From assembly GCA_964590495.1 (NCBI GenBank), contig CAZPWQ010000097.1:1-14030 (forward strand): 14,030 bases of DNA. The letters run 5' to 3'. This DNA comes from CAZPWQ01 sp964590495 (GTDB lineage: Bacteria > Bacteroidota > Rhodothermia > Balneolales > Balneolaceae). Shown here in pieces: positions 7,053-14,030 of the stretch. The notes beneath the pieces are model-generated. The model searched no databases and was not told the DNA's origin. It worked only from the letters and a program-made list of their open reading frames with translations. How positions within the stretch are numbered: the stretch's first letter is position 1; each line of letters begins with the position of its first letter. Position numbers and translations under genes: made by a program.

Positions 7053-7500
7053 AAGTCTCCTGATTTATTAAAGCTTCTTATTGAAGTTTAACTCTTATAA
7101 ACAGTGAAACTCTCTATAGAAAATAATTAAACAAACTAATTTTAATTACCGACTAAGAAATCAAATAAGCAAATTTAAAATATCGCCCTCTTTTTTAGTA
7201 CAAAATTTATCAAATTATCTGCTTCTTTGATCCGGGTCATTTATTTAAAAGTCCTATTTATCCCAAATATTATCAAAATGGGAAAAATTACGAATGTCTG
7301 ACCATTACTAAAATTTTGAAGCCGCTTAGAATCAAAATTTGAAACTATATCACGATTTATTTGAATGAGACACTAAAGTAGAAATAATTGTGATATTATG
7401 ATGGTATACCAATAAAAAGTATAAAAAAATGAAAGGCCTTTCAGAAGATGAGCAATTAATCCGGAAGCATAAGATAAAAGTGTGCAAAAATATAAAAAAG
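7053..7500. other. AT-rich intergenic region between FAS1 gene and tRNA-Gly
   Basis: This stretch of about 450 bases is strongly AT-rich and holds no convincing gene. The FAS1 promoter must lie in its left part on the minus strand; I could not pick a specific box with confidence. The right end (7494-7499) is an A-run on the plus strand that reads as a T-run just after the tRNA on the minus strand. A short open frame starting at 7429 runs through the tRNA and is not credible. Confidence 0.6.
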
Positions 7501-7573
7501 AGCGGGAAGCTGGATTTGAACCAGCGACCTTCAGCTTGGAAAGCTGACGCTCTGACACCTGAGCTATTCCCGC
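7501..7573 (-). tRNA. tRNA-Gly (anticodon TCC)
   Basis: On the minus strand the cloverleaf is complete: acceptor GCGGGAA paired with TTCCCGC, D arm GCTC/GAGC, anticodon stem TCAGC/GCTGA around the loop TTTCCAA (anticodon TCC), a 5-base variable region, and T arm GCTGG/CCAGC with loop TTCAAAT. Total length is 73 bases with discriminator T. The CCA end is not encoded: the following bases are C and a run of six T, which probably also ends transcription. It reads GGA and, by wobble, other glycine codons. Confidence 0.95.
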
Positions 7574-7744
7574 TTGTTTTCAGCTGTTTTGTTTTACATA
7601 CAAAAGCCGATGATGAATAATAGTAATGCAAATGAAAAAGATATCGTTCACGAAAGTTCAAATAAATTCAATAACATAGTCACCTATATCTTTTGTCGTA
7701 TAATATATATTATGTAAAGTTATAATATATCAAACATGTTATTC

Positions 7745-8377
7745 TCAACTTGCTGAAGGACCTACAACCCTTTTCTCGTAAACTCTGTCATATCCAAGCG
7801 TGGTCAGGAGAATACTTATTCCCAGCAGCAGTTGCCAGATCCACGGATAGGATTCGTCTATCACGGGCAAATACCAGAATAATGTGTAGCAAATTGCAAA
7901 GAGTATTATTCCGCTCATAATATACCTGTATTCAGTGTCCCGGTAGGTATAAACAGCGTACATAAGAAGTGCTACCAGTATTGCTCCACCCTGATAAATA
8001 AATAACAACCATTCTTTAATGGCATAAGTGTCATGTACCAGTACATAGGATATTACGATAAATAAAGGCAATGCCGTGTAAGGAAGTGGAAACTGAGCGA
8101 ATACCGGCTTAGACTCTCTGATAAAGATTGCCAGAGAGCTCAGGATAAAAGCCAGCGATAAAACATGTCCCCATTCTGTTACAGAAGTTGATATAGAAGA
8201 GATCTCCTGGCTGCTCAAAAATTCAGAAGCGGCACTTGTAAGAAAAATGATCGAAAAAATAATGCATGCAATAGTAAGACCAAGATACTTCAGGCGATTT
8301 CCCCCCCTGCTGAAAATGACCAGCTTAAATGTTGCATAACCACCGATAAGAACGAGGATTAAAGCGAGCCATTGCAT
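7745..8377 (-). CDS. Multi-pass membrane protein of unknown function (about 7 helices)
   Basis: The 210-residue product is almost wholly hydrophobic helices: about residues 1-22, 30-50, 65-86, 94-113, 120-142, 150-171 and 176-195, with a short polar C-terminal end (RVYEKRVVGPSAS). The number and spacing suggest seven passes. There is no signal peptide cleavage site, no transporter motif that I recognise and no charged cluster indicating an enzyme. It is the last gene of a minus-strand block, 14 bases after the DinB-like gene. It could be a membrane sensor module or an accessory of a membrane complex, but no function can be assigned. Confidence 0.75.
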   Translation of the reverse strand: MQWLALILVLIGGYATFKLVIFSRGGNRLKYLGLTIACIIFSIIFLTSAASEFLSSQEISSISTSVTEWGHVLSLAFILSSLAIFIRESKPVFAQFPLPYTALPLFIVISYVLVHDTYAIKEWLLFIYQGGAILVALLMYAVYTYRDTEYRYIMSGIILFAICYTLFWYLPVIDESYPWIWQLLLGISILLTTLGYDRVYEKRVVGPSAS

Positions 8378-8391
8378 ATCAGAGGAATCAA

Positions 8392-8961
8392 TTAAGAGTT
8401 ATTCGCAGGTTGTTGTCCTTCCCGCTGTGACTTCCGCTTTTCAAGCTCACGCTGATTTTGTCTGTCATTCTTATAAGCCTTCACCTGATCAGCGATATCT
8501 TTCAATATATTTCGTTCAAAGCGGATCATTCCACCCAGAAAATTATACAACAAAATTTGTTTGTCATTCTCATAAATTACTGTCTCCCAGTCAATAAGAG
8601 AGACTTTACTAATATAGTTAACAAGACCCGCCCGGTGCTTTGATATCTTTCGCAGGATTTTTTGTACATCTTTGAGTTTCTCTTCATCTGCCTCAAAGGA
8701 CTCCCGGAAATCAGTAAAATTTTTTAGGTGTGTCGGCCTCGGATTTTCACAGGCGTCTTCAATAATCGGCCGGTAATAGGACAGTTGCGCATGATCTATT
8801 AAAAGCAACATTTCAGCAATAGATTTGCCGCCGGGCGGACTTTCAGCATACGGTATAGTATCAATAACATATTGAAGAGCTTCCGCTTCATCCTGTAAAT
8901 ATGAAGCATCTTCGATCAGTTCATTCACTTCTTCCTGCGAAATTTCCCTGTCTGCCTTCAT
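8392..8961 (-). CDS. All-helical protein resembling the DinB-like four-helix fold, metal ligands missing
   Basis: The 189-residue protein is predicted to be entirely helical and cytoplasmic. The part at about 25-65 (ALQYVIDTIPYAESPPGGKSI then EMLLLIDHAQ) follows the layout of DinB-like proteins: a long first helix, a PxGGKS-type turn, then a helix with a His (H57). The C-terminal helix ends in a charged tail (KRKSQREGQQ). DinB-family proteins bind a metal through three His residues; here only H57 is in the right place and the last helix (about 140-160) carries none, so the metal site looks lost. The family call is tentative. The ATG follows the nuoI stop by 3 bases on the same strand, so the two are probably translationally coupled. 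Confidence 0.55.
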   Translation of the reverse strand: MKADREISQEEVNELIEDASYLQDEAEALQYVIDTIPYAESPPGGKSIAEMLLLIDHAQLSYYRPIIEDACENPRPTHLKNFTDFRESFEADEEKLKDVQKILRKISKHRAGLVNYISKVSLIDWETVIYENDKQILLYNFLGGMIRFERNILKDIADQVKAYKNDRQNQRELEKRKSQREGQQPANNS

Positions 8962-8964
8962 ATA

Positions 8965-9663
8965 TTACCGGGCCCAACCAGATTCAGCTTCTGTCTGATC
9001 ATTTGCTCTTTGTTGCTCGAGCATTTCCACAAGTGATAATCCGGAGTTGAACTCCCGGTCCCGGTCACGCACAGAATGGATATTATTTTCTTCCTGAAAA
9101 TCCCAGAATTGTCCAAATTGTCTGTTTTTATACTCTCTCAGAAAATCAAGCCGTTCTGTAAGATCTTCTTTTGGAACCAGAAGACGTTCTTTATCATAAA
9201 TTGCCTCCTCTCTTGACTCAAAGACAATGTCATAATCTTTACTCATTACAATGGCTTCTTCGGGACATACTTCTTCACAATAACCACAGTAAATACACCG
9301 GAGCATATTTATCTCAAAAACATCGGGATAGCGTTCTTTCGGATCTTCCGCTTCTTCATTAGCCTGCATGCTGATAGCGAGCGGCGGACATGCACGTGCA
9401 CACAAACCACAGGCAACACATCGTTCTTTTCCATCATCTTCCACAAGAACGGGCCGGCCGCGAAAAATTGATGGAGGATCCCACTTCTCTTCCGGGTATT
9501 GGAGGGTAAATGTGGGGCTGAACATCTGTTTCAGCGTATACCATAAAGCCTTGAATATCTCAGGCAGGTACAAATTTTCCAGAAAAGAAAAAGTACGTTC
9601 CCGGTCAAAATCTTTATTCAGCGCGTTAGCGCGTGGTTGCTCTAAATTTTGTGGTGATGCCAT
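8965..9663 (-). CDS. nuoI: NADH-quinone oxidoreductase subunit I-like 2x[4Fe-4S] ferredoxin protein
   Basis: The 232-residue protein contains two classic 4Fe-4S motifs, C82-C85-C88-C92 (CVACGLCARACPP) and C123-C126-C129-C133 (CIYCGYCEEVCPE), with the spacing and surrounding residues (RCIYCG) of complex I subunit I, which carries clusters N6a and N6b and passes electrons toward the quinone site. The N-terminal ALWYTLKQMFSPTFTLQYPEE (39-59) matches the membrane-associated helix and the following strand of NuoI. The C-terminal extension (about 150-232) is acidic and longer than in E. coli NuoI (180 residues). It stands alone here: no other nuo gene is present in the window, which is unusual since nuoI usually lies inside the nuo operon. 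The gene lies 89 bases after der. Confidence 0.9.
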   Translation of the reverse strand: MASPQNLEQPRANALNKDFDRERTFSFLENLYLPEIFKALWYTLKQMFSPTFTLQYPEEKWDPPSIFRGRPVLVEDDGKERCVACGLCARACPPLAISMQANEEAEDPKERYPDVFEINMLRCIYCGYCEEVCPEEAIVMSKDYDIVFESREEAIYDKERLLVPKEDLTERLDFLREYKNRQFGQFWDFQEENNIHSVRDRDREFNSGLSLVEMLEQQRANDQTEAESGWAR

Positions 9664-9752
9664 GTGATTATTTTCAAAAAAGTATGAGTTACTACTTTAC
9701 AGTCGGTTTAAAAATAACTTATTCAGAGATGCACTTCAAAGGCAATATACAT

Positions 9753-11060
9753 TTATTTCTCTTTAAAAGTCATAGTTATAGGCACTCCGTCAAAACCGAA
9801 CTCCTGGCGGATTTTATTCTCTATATATTTACGGTAGTTTGCCGGTAACTCCGACGGACTGTTCATAAAGAACTTGAATACAGGCGGTTTTTTCTTAACC
9901 TGTGTCCCATATTTTATTTTAAGGGGATGTCCGCGGCGCATCGGTAACGGTTTTTCCTTCTGAATTTTTTTGAGAAAATCGTTGAATTTAGGAGTATTAA
10001 CCGCTTTGCTCCGTTCCTCAATAACACGGTCGGATACATCAATGACTTTATGAATCCGTTTTCGATGTAAAGCCGAAATAGAAATAATCGGCACGTAATC
10101 CATCGAAGGAACCTGTTTATATATATACTCCTCGAACTCCTTGTGAATATTTGTTTCTTTTTCGGGTACAGTGTCCCACTTGTTGAGTACAATGATGATC
10201 CCCTTGTTATAATTTTCAGCCATCCTGAGAATATGCTTATCTTGGGCTTCAAAGCCCTGCATCGCATCCAGCATCAGGATCGCAACATCACATTCCTTGA
10301 CGGCCCGGTCAGTACGAACCGTACTGTAAAACTCCACATTCTCTTTCACATTTCGCTTCTTCCGCAGACCGGCCGTATCAATTAAAATATACTCTTTGTC
10401 CTTATAAGTTAGTTTACTGTTGATGGAATCCCGCGTTGTTCCGGGAATATCTGTCACAATACATCGCTCGTCCTGTAACAAAGCATTAATAAAACTGCTT
10501 TTCCCAACATTGGGACGCCCGATTACGGCGAGCTTGGGCAGTTCATCTTCAACTTCATCCTCTTTGTCAGGTAAAAGCTTTACTAACCGGTCCAGCAATT
10601 CACCGGTACCCGTTCCGCTGAGTGCGGAAACAGGAAAGAGCTCATCAAAACCCAACTCGTAAAATTCGGTAGCATTCAGCTTTCGCTCCTCGTTGTCGGA
10701 TTTATTAACTACCATCAATACCGGTTTTTTTTGCTGCCGCAACATCTGAGCAACAGCCTTGTCAAGACTTGTGATACCGCCTTCCACATCAACCACAAAC
10801 AGAATCAGGTCCGATTCATCAATGGCTATATGAACCTGCTCCCGGATTCCTTCAATCATTACGTCCACTTCATCCGGCAAATAACCGCCTGTATCAATGA
10901 CGCTGAAATCCTTACCATTCCAGTATGAGTCACCGTAATGGCGATCTCTGGTCACACCATATTCATCATCAACGATGGCTTTGCGACTGCCGACCAGGCG
11001 ATTAAAAATACTGGATTTTCCAACATTGGGGCGCCCTACAATTGAAACTACGGGGAGCAT
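9753..11060 (-). CDS. der: Ribosome biogenesis GTPase Der (EngA)
   Basis: The 435-residue product has the family's normal length and its hallmark two tandem GTPase domains. Domain 1 has G1 GRPNVGKS (9-16), G3 DTGG and G4 NKSD; domain 2 repeats G1 GRPNVGKS (about 181-188), G3 DTAG and G4 NKWD. A C-terminal KH-like domain follows (about 355-435, with MRRGHPLKIKYGTQ). Der acts in assembly of the large ribosomal subunit and is essential in most bacteria. The start codon at 11060 gives the expected MLPVVSIVGRPNVGKS beginning; no strong Shine-Dalgarno sequence is seen in its AT-rich leader. It is divergent from the small membrane protein gene, with 89 bases between them that must hold both promoters. 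Confidence 0.96.
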   Translation of the reverse strand: MLPVVSIVGRPNVGKSSIFNRLVGSRKAIVDDEYGVTRDRHYGDSYWNGKDFSVIDTGGYLPDEVDVMIEGIREQVHIAIDESDLILFVVDVEGGITSLDKAVAQMLRQQKKPVLMVVNKSDNEERKLNATEFYELGFDELFPVSALSGTGTGELLDRLVKLLPDKEDEVEDELPKLAVIGRPNVGKSSFINALLQDERCIVTDIPGTTRDSINSKLTYKDKEYILIDTAGLRKKRNVKENVEFYSTVRTDRAVKECDVAILMLDAMQGFEAQDKHILRMAENYNKGIIIVLNKWDTVPEKETNIHKEFEEYIYKQVPSMDYVPIISISALHRKRIHKVIDVSDRVIEERSKAVNTPKFNDFLKKIQKEKPLPMRRGHPLKIKYGTQVKKKPPVFKFFMNSPSELPANYRKYIENKIRQEFGFDGVPITMTFKEK

Positions 11061-11149
11061 ATCGAAGAAATTCTTTTTATTTTAAATTGAAATGAATACC
11101 AAACGATTAAAATAAGGAATTAACTACTTAAAACAGAGTTTAACTTACC

Positions 11150-11380
11150 ATGTTACAGACCTTTTATAACAACTTTGGCTTCATCGGATCGATAACCGTG
11201 GCTTTCCTTATTTTTATCGGTTTTATATTTTGGATCGCCGGGGTGGCGGGCATTTCGCAGCTGAACGAATCGAGATATAAAAATATCCGTCTCTTTTTTT
11301 CACTTGTTTTTCCTCCCTACCCTATTTTCTGGTTGTTTTTGGATATGTATCGGCAAAGCCAGTTGATGAAGGAGAGTTGA
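11150..11380 (+). CDS. Small two-helix membrane protein, unknown function
   Basis: The 76-residue product has a first hydrophobic helix at about residues 12-35 (SITVAFLIFIGFIFWIAGVAGI), a short basic loop (NESRYKNIR), and a second hydrophobic segment at about 47-64 (RLFFSLVFPPYPIFWLFLDMY) containing two prolines, then a polar tail. The composition, with codon use like its neighbours, and the palindromic terminator 18 bases after its stop support a real gene. I do not recognise a family. It is divergently arranged with der and forms a one-gene unit. Confidence 0.65.
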   Translation: MLQTFYNNFGFIGSITVAFLIFIGFIFWIAGVAGISQLNESRYKNIRLFFSLVFPPYPIFWLFLDMYRQSQLMKES

Positions 11381-11397
11381 ACAACAACCACACCGGT

Positions 11398-11456
11398 TTA
11401 CCACTAAGTCACTGAGGCACACTGAGTGATCTTTGTGTCTTAGTGGTAATTTTTTT
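11398..11456 (+). terminator. Palindromic repeat copy 3, likely rho-independent terminator
   Basis: TTACCACTAAG (11398-11408) is the exact reverse complement of CTTAGTGGTAA (11439-11449), and a run of seven T follows (11450-11456). Inside, TCACT (11409-11413) and AGTGA (11425-11429) add a second stem. The theme (CTAAG, CACTGAG, CTTTGTGT) resembles the other two intergenic palindromes at 2611 and 6463, so it appears to be a diverged member used here to end the 76-residue membrane protein transcript. Confidence 0.65.
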
Positions 11457-11575
11457 GACTAAATTCAAATTTCTGTCTCCATTCAAACAGATTATTTCTC
11501 CTTTTTATTTTAATGCTTACACAGATATATTTCATGCTTTGACTTTTAGTGTTATTAAGATCATAAAAAAACCAT

Positions 11576-12217
11576 ATGCTTAATGAACCCTCTTTTGTGC
11601 CGCACCAGACCGGTTGGATTGAAGTTATTTGCGGAGGTATGTTTAGCGGCAAAACAGAAGAGTTGATTCGCAGAGCACGCCGCGCACAAATAGCAGGTCA
11701 AAAAGTTGTTATTGTCAAACCAAAGGTTGACAAGCGTTACAGCGAAGAAGATGTCGTTTCCCACAATGAAAATGCGCTTCCGGGCCTGGTGGTTGATACC
11801 GCCGATCAAATTGTTTTACTCACCGGTGATGCCCAGGTAATTTGTATTGATGAAGCCCAGTTTTTTGACAAGCGTATAATCGATATTGCCAATTCTCTTG
11901 CCAACGACGGCAAAAGAGTGATTACCGCCGGTCTTGATATGGATTTTCAAGGCCGCCCTTTCGAACCGATGCCTCAACTGCTGGCGATTGCAGAATATGT
12001 TACAAAACTGCACGCCATTTGCGCGGAAAGTGGAATGATGGCTCAATATTCCCAACGCGTAATTGAGAATAAAGATCGCCTGTTGGTAGGCGAAACGGAT
12101 GCATATGAACCGCGCGCCAGGCACTGTTTTCGTCCGCCGGTTGATAAGCGCCGGGGAAAGCCGATAAAACCGTTATCCGAACTGGAATTTGAAGATAATC
12201 GAAATGAAGAAGCCTGA
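11576..12217 (+). CDS. tdk: Thymidine kinase, type II, lacking the usual zinc cysteines
   Basis: This enzyme phosphorylates thymidine (and deoxyuridine) with ATP for salvage into dTTP. The 213-residue product has the type II TK layout: P-loop GGMFSGKTEE (20-29), the catalytic base E93 in D92-E-A-Q-F, the GLDMDFQGRPF stretch (119-129), and the lasso region TKLHAICAESG through GETDAYEPRAR. The usual structural zinc site (two CxxC pairs) is degenerate: C149 and C184 remain, but the partners are S152 and A181. From memory, Bacteroidota-type enzymes commonly show this loss, so it is probably normal for the lineage. The leader is A-rich with no Shine-Dalgarno sequence. The transporter gene follows after 3 bases, which fits a nucleoside salvage operon. 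Confidence 0.95.
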   Translation: MLNEPSFVPHQTGWIEVICGGMFSGKTEELIRRARRAQIAGQKVVIVKPKVDKRYSEEDVVSHNENALPGLVVDTADQIVLLTGDAQVICIDEAQFFDKRIIDIANSLANDGKRVITAGLDMDFQGRPFEPMPQLLAIAEYVTKLHAICAESGMMAQYSQRVIENKDRLLVGETDAYEPRARHCFRPPVDKRRGKPIKPLSELEFEDNRNEEA

Positions 12218-12220
12218 TAA

Positions 12221-13555
12221 ATGATTGACATTTTACGCGGTGTAATCGGCATGGCGGTGATAGTCGGCCTGGCCTTTGTCTTCAGTAATAATAAAAAGCA
12301 GGTAAACTGGCGGTTGGTCGGAGTTGGATTGGGAATTCAATTCATTCTGGCTGTTTTTATACTCAAAGGAAGTAATATGGCTGTTTACTGGTCTCCCCTC
12401 GGCTGGCCCAAAGATTTTTTCAGCTGGGTATCTTCTTTCTTTGTCGTTGTCCTGAATTTTACCACTGAAGGCGCTGAATTTATATTCGGAGACCTGGCTA
12501 AAAGTCCCGGCACCGAAGACAGTCTGGGTAATTTCTTTGCTTTCCAGGTACTGCCAACGATCATATTTTTTGCGTCATTGACTTCAATACTTTATCACTA
12601 TGGCGTTTTACAACGGGTAGTTAAATATATGGCGCGGGGTATGCAGAAGTTAATGGGTACTTCCGGGGCAGAATCTTTGTCAGTTATATCTAATATTTTT
12701 GTGGGACAAACGGAGGCTCCTCTCGTTATCGAGCCGTATATTAAGAGGATGACCAGGTCGGAACTGCTTGCCGTGATGACGGGGGGTATGGCGACTATAG
12801 CAGGTGGTGTAATGGCGGCTTACGTCCAGATGCTTGGCAACTCTTACGCACAGGCCCAGGGGGTTTCACTTGATGTCGGGCGCCTCATGTTTGCCGAACA
12901 ACTGCTCGGGGCAAGTTTAATGGCGGCGCCGGCAGCACTGGTTATCGCCAAAATTTTATATCCGGAGGATGGCGACCCTGTTACAAAAGGCGATGTTAAA
13001 ATACAGGTTGAGAGAACCGATGCCAACGGTATTGATGCGGCTGCTAGCGGTGCGGGAACGGGTTTAAAATTAGCTGCCAATGTTGGAGCTATGTTGCTCG
13101 CATTCATTGCTTTACTAGCTATGGGTAATTATTTTTTGGAAGGCTTTGGGAGTTTCACCAGACTTGATTCTGTGATACCGGCTGAAAGCCTGCGAATCGA
13201 AACACTGCTTGGTTGGGTTTTTGCCCCGATCGCTTTTGTTGCAGGAGTTCCATGGGCGGATGCTGTCAATATGGGGTCACTGCTCGGCACTAAAATTGTA
13301 TTAAATGAGTTTGTTGCCTATTTACAGATGTCTGAAATGATTGAACAGTCGATGCTGTCGCCGAAGACAATAACGATGGCTACATTTGCTCTTTGCGGCT
13401 TTGCCAATTTTTCTTCAATCGCTATTCAGATAGGCGGTATCGGAGGACTGGCGCCGAGCCGAAAATCAGAGTTGGCGGAATTCGGCATCAAGGCGGTAAT
13501 AGCGGGTACTCTGGCAAACTTAATGACGGCAATAATCGCCGGAATGCTTTTTTAG
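12221..13555 (+). CDS. Concentrative nucleoside transporter (CNT/NupC family)
   Basis: The 444-residue inner-membrane protein has the CNT family order: about three N-terminal helices, a gate-like segment, then the core with the signature G162-Q-T-E-A-P-L and the second re-entrant region with N362-E-F-V-A-Y. The C terminus (about 380-444) contains the CGFANFSSIAIQIGG motif that lines the nucleoside site. CNT proteins import nucleosides using a sodium or proton gradient. A polar insert at about 250-275 (DPVTKGDVKIQVERTD) sits between helices. The length is above E. coli NupC (400), close to sodium-coupled members. It begins 3 bases after tdk, so import and phosphorylation of thymidine are probably coupled. 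Ion and substrate preference cannot be read reliably. Confidence 0.93.
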   Translation: MIDILRGVIGMAVIVGLAFVFSNNKKQVNWRLVGVGLGIQFILAVFILKGSNMAVYWSPLGWPKDFFSWVSSFFVVVLNFTTEGAEFIFGDLAKSPGTEDSLGNFFAFQVLPTIIFFASLTSILYHYGVLQRVVKYMARGMQKLMGTSGAESLSVISNIFVGQTEAPLVIEPYIKRMTRSELLAVMTGGMATIAGGVMAAYVQMLGNSYAQAQGVSLDVGRLMFAEQLLGASLMAAPAALVIAKILYPEDGDPVTKGDVKIQVERTDANGIDAAASGAGTGLKLAANVGAMLLAFIALLAMGNYFLEGFGSFTRLDSVIPAESLRIETLLGWVFAPIAFVAGVPWADAVNMGSLLGTKIVLNEFVAYLQMSEMIEQSMLSPKTITMATFALCGFANFSSIAIQIGGIGGLAPSRKSELAEFGIKAVIAGTLANLMTAIIAGMLF

Positions 13556-13579
13556 TTATGATTTATAAATTTCGTAAAT

Positions 13580-14030
13580 ATGATTAAATACCTTTACCTT
13601 TTATTCTTGGCTGTATTTATCATCAGCTGCTCAGATACTGAATCTGTAGAGGGAGATCAGGTACTGGCCCGTGTTGGCAATGAACGGCTGACTTTGGATG
13701 ATGCACGGAATCAAATACCCGGGTTTGTTTTTAATGAAGACAGTGTCGTTGCCTTAACCCAATACCGGGATGAATGGATTCAGAAGAAAGTGCTTTTACA
13801 GGAGGCAGACAGAATCAATTTAGCCCAACAAAGGAGCATTCAGGAAAAAATGCAGAATGCACACCAGGAGGTTCTCGTTGAGGGATTAAAAGACTATGTT
13901 ATTAAGGATTATGAAGAAGATCTGCAGGTTTCAGATGAGGAAGCACGATCATATTATCAGGCTAACAAAAATCAGTTTATATTAAACGAAGAATTTGTTC
14001 GTTTTCGTCATGTGGAAACAGAAGATATGG
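13580..14030 (+). CDS. SurA/PpiC-like lipoprotein chaperone, N-terminal part (3' end outside window)
   Basis: The frame opens at ATG 13580, 24 bases after the transporter stop, and stays open to the window edge (150 codons). A short hydrophobic signal (residues 4-16) ends in I-I-S16-C17, a plausible lipobox, so the mature protein should be lipid-anchored. After it come VLARVGNERLTLDDAR (about 28-43) and long charged helices (VLLQEADRINLAQQ and following), then VSDEEARSYYQANKNQF, the typical entry to the peptidyl-prolyl isomerase chaperone fold seen in SurA and PrsA. The PpiC domain itself would lie beyond the edge, so isomerase activity cannot be judged. A role in folding exported or outer-membrane proteins is expected. 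Confidence 0.75.
   Translation, partial: MIKYLYLLFLAVFIISCSDTESVEGDQVLARVGNERLTLDDARNQIPGFVFNEDSVVALTQYRDEWIQKKVLLQEADRINLAQQRSIQEKMQNAHQEVLVEGLKDYVIKDYEEDLQVSDEEARSYYQANKNQFILNEEFVRFRHVETEDM

Noticed and set aside
7429..7620. Open frame on the plus strand over the tRNA
   Set aside because: It runs straight through tRNA-Gly on the opposite strand, and most of its sequence is the tRNA complement.
7700..7713. Perfect AT-only palindrome ATAATATATATTAT
   Set aside because: Simple AT-rich sequence forms such palindromes easily; there is no T-run or other sign that it is a site of interest.
1..14030. CRISPR array, prophage or transposon
   Set aside because: No regularly spaced direct repeats, no Cas, integrase, transposase or phage structural genes were seen; the repeats found are few, palindromic and intergenic.

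Overview
The window looks like ordinary chromosome of a Bacteroidota-type bacterium (FCB group). By inference it is perhaps Balneolota/Rhodothermota, because several genes resemble that group: a thymidine kinase without the usual zinc cysteines, a secreted FAS1 protein, A-rich translation leaders with few Shine-Dalgarno sites, and intergenic repeats with the ACACAAAG/CTTTGTGT theme. Base composition is moderately AT-rich and even across the genes. I saw no integrase, transposase, phage gene or CRISPR array.

Layout. (1) 1-2119, plus strand: the end of apt (adenine salvage), then a small lipoprotein and a long coiled-coil protein with a signal peptide and a C-terminal membrane anchor. (2) 2120-2876: a gene-poor interval with a strong hairpin, the decayed 3' end of a minus-strand gene, one copy of a dispersed palindromic repeat, and a 22-bp imperfect inverted repeat. 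(3) 2877-6419, plus strand: five tightly packed genes: a retropepsin-like RimK-associated protease, RimK, an AstE/aspartoacylase-type zinc hydrolase, a DUF952 protein and an M28/M20-like metallopeptidase. This is the most interesting part. One enzyme ligates glutamate (or similar residues) onto a target, and up to three hydrolases could trim or recycle the products. (4) 6420-7740: a second repeat copy, a secreted FAS1 protein on the minus strand, an AT-rich gap and tRNA-Gly(TCC) on the minus strand.

(5) 7745-11060, minus strand: read in the direction of transcription, der (ribosome assembly GTPase), an isolated nuoI (two 4Fe-4S clusters), a helical protein resembling the DinB fold, and a multi-pass membrane protein. 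The last three are separated by 3 and 14 bases and are probably co-transcribed. (6) 11150-14030, plus strand: a 76-residue membrane protein, a third palindromic repeat that looks like a terminator, then tdk and a CNT-type nucleoside transporter 3 bases apart (import and phosphorylation of thymidine), then the start of a SurA/PpiC-like lipoprotein chaperone that runs off the window.

Functions come from motifs read by eye. No database search was possible.
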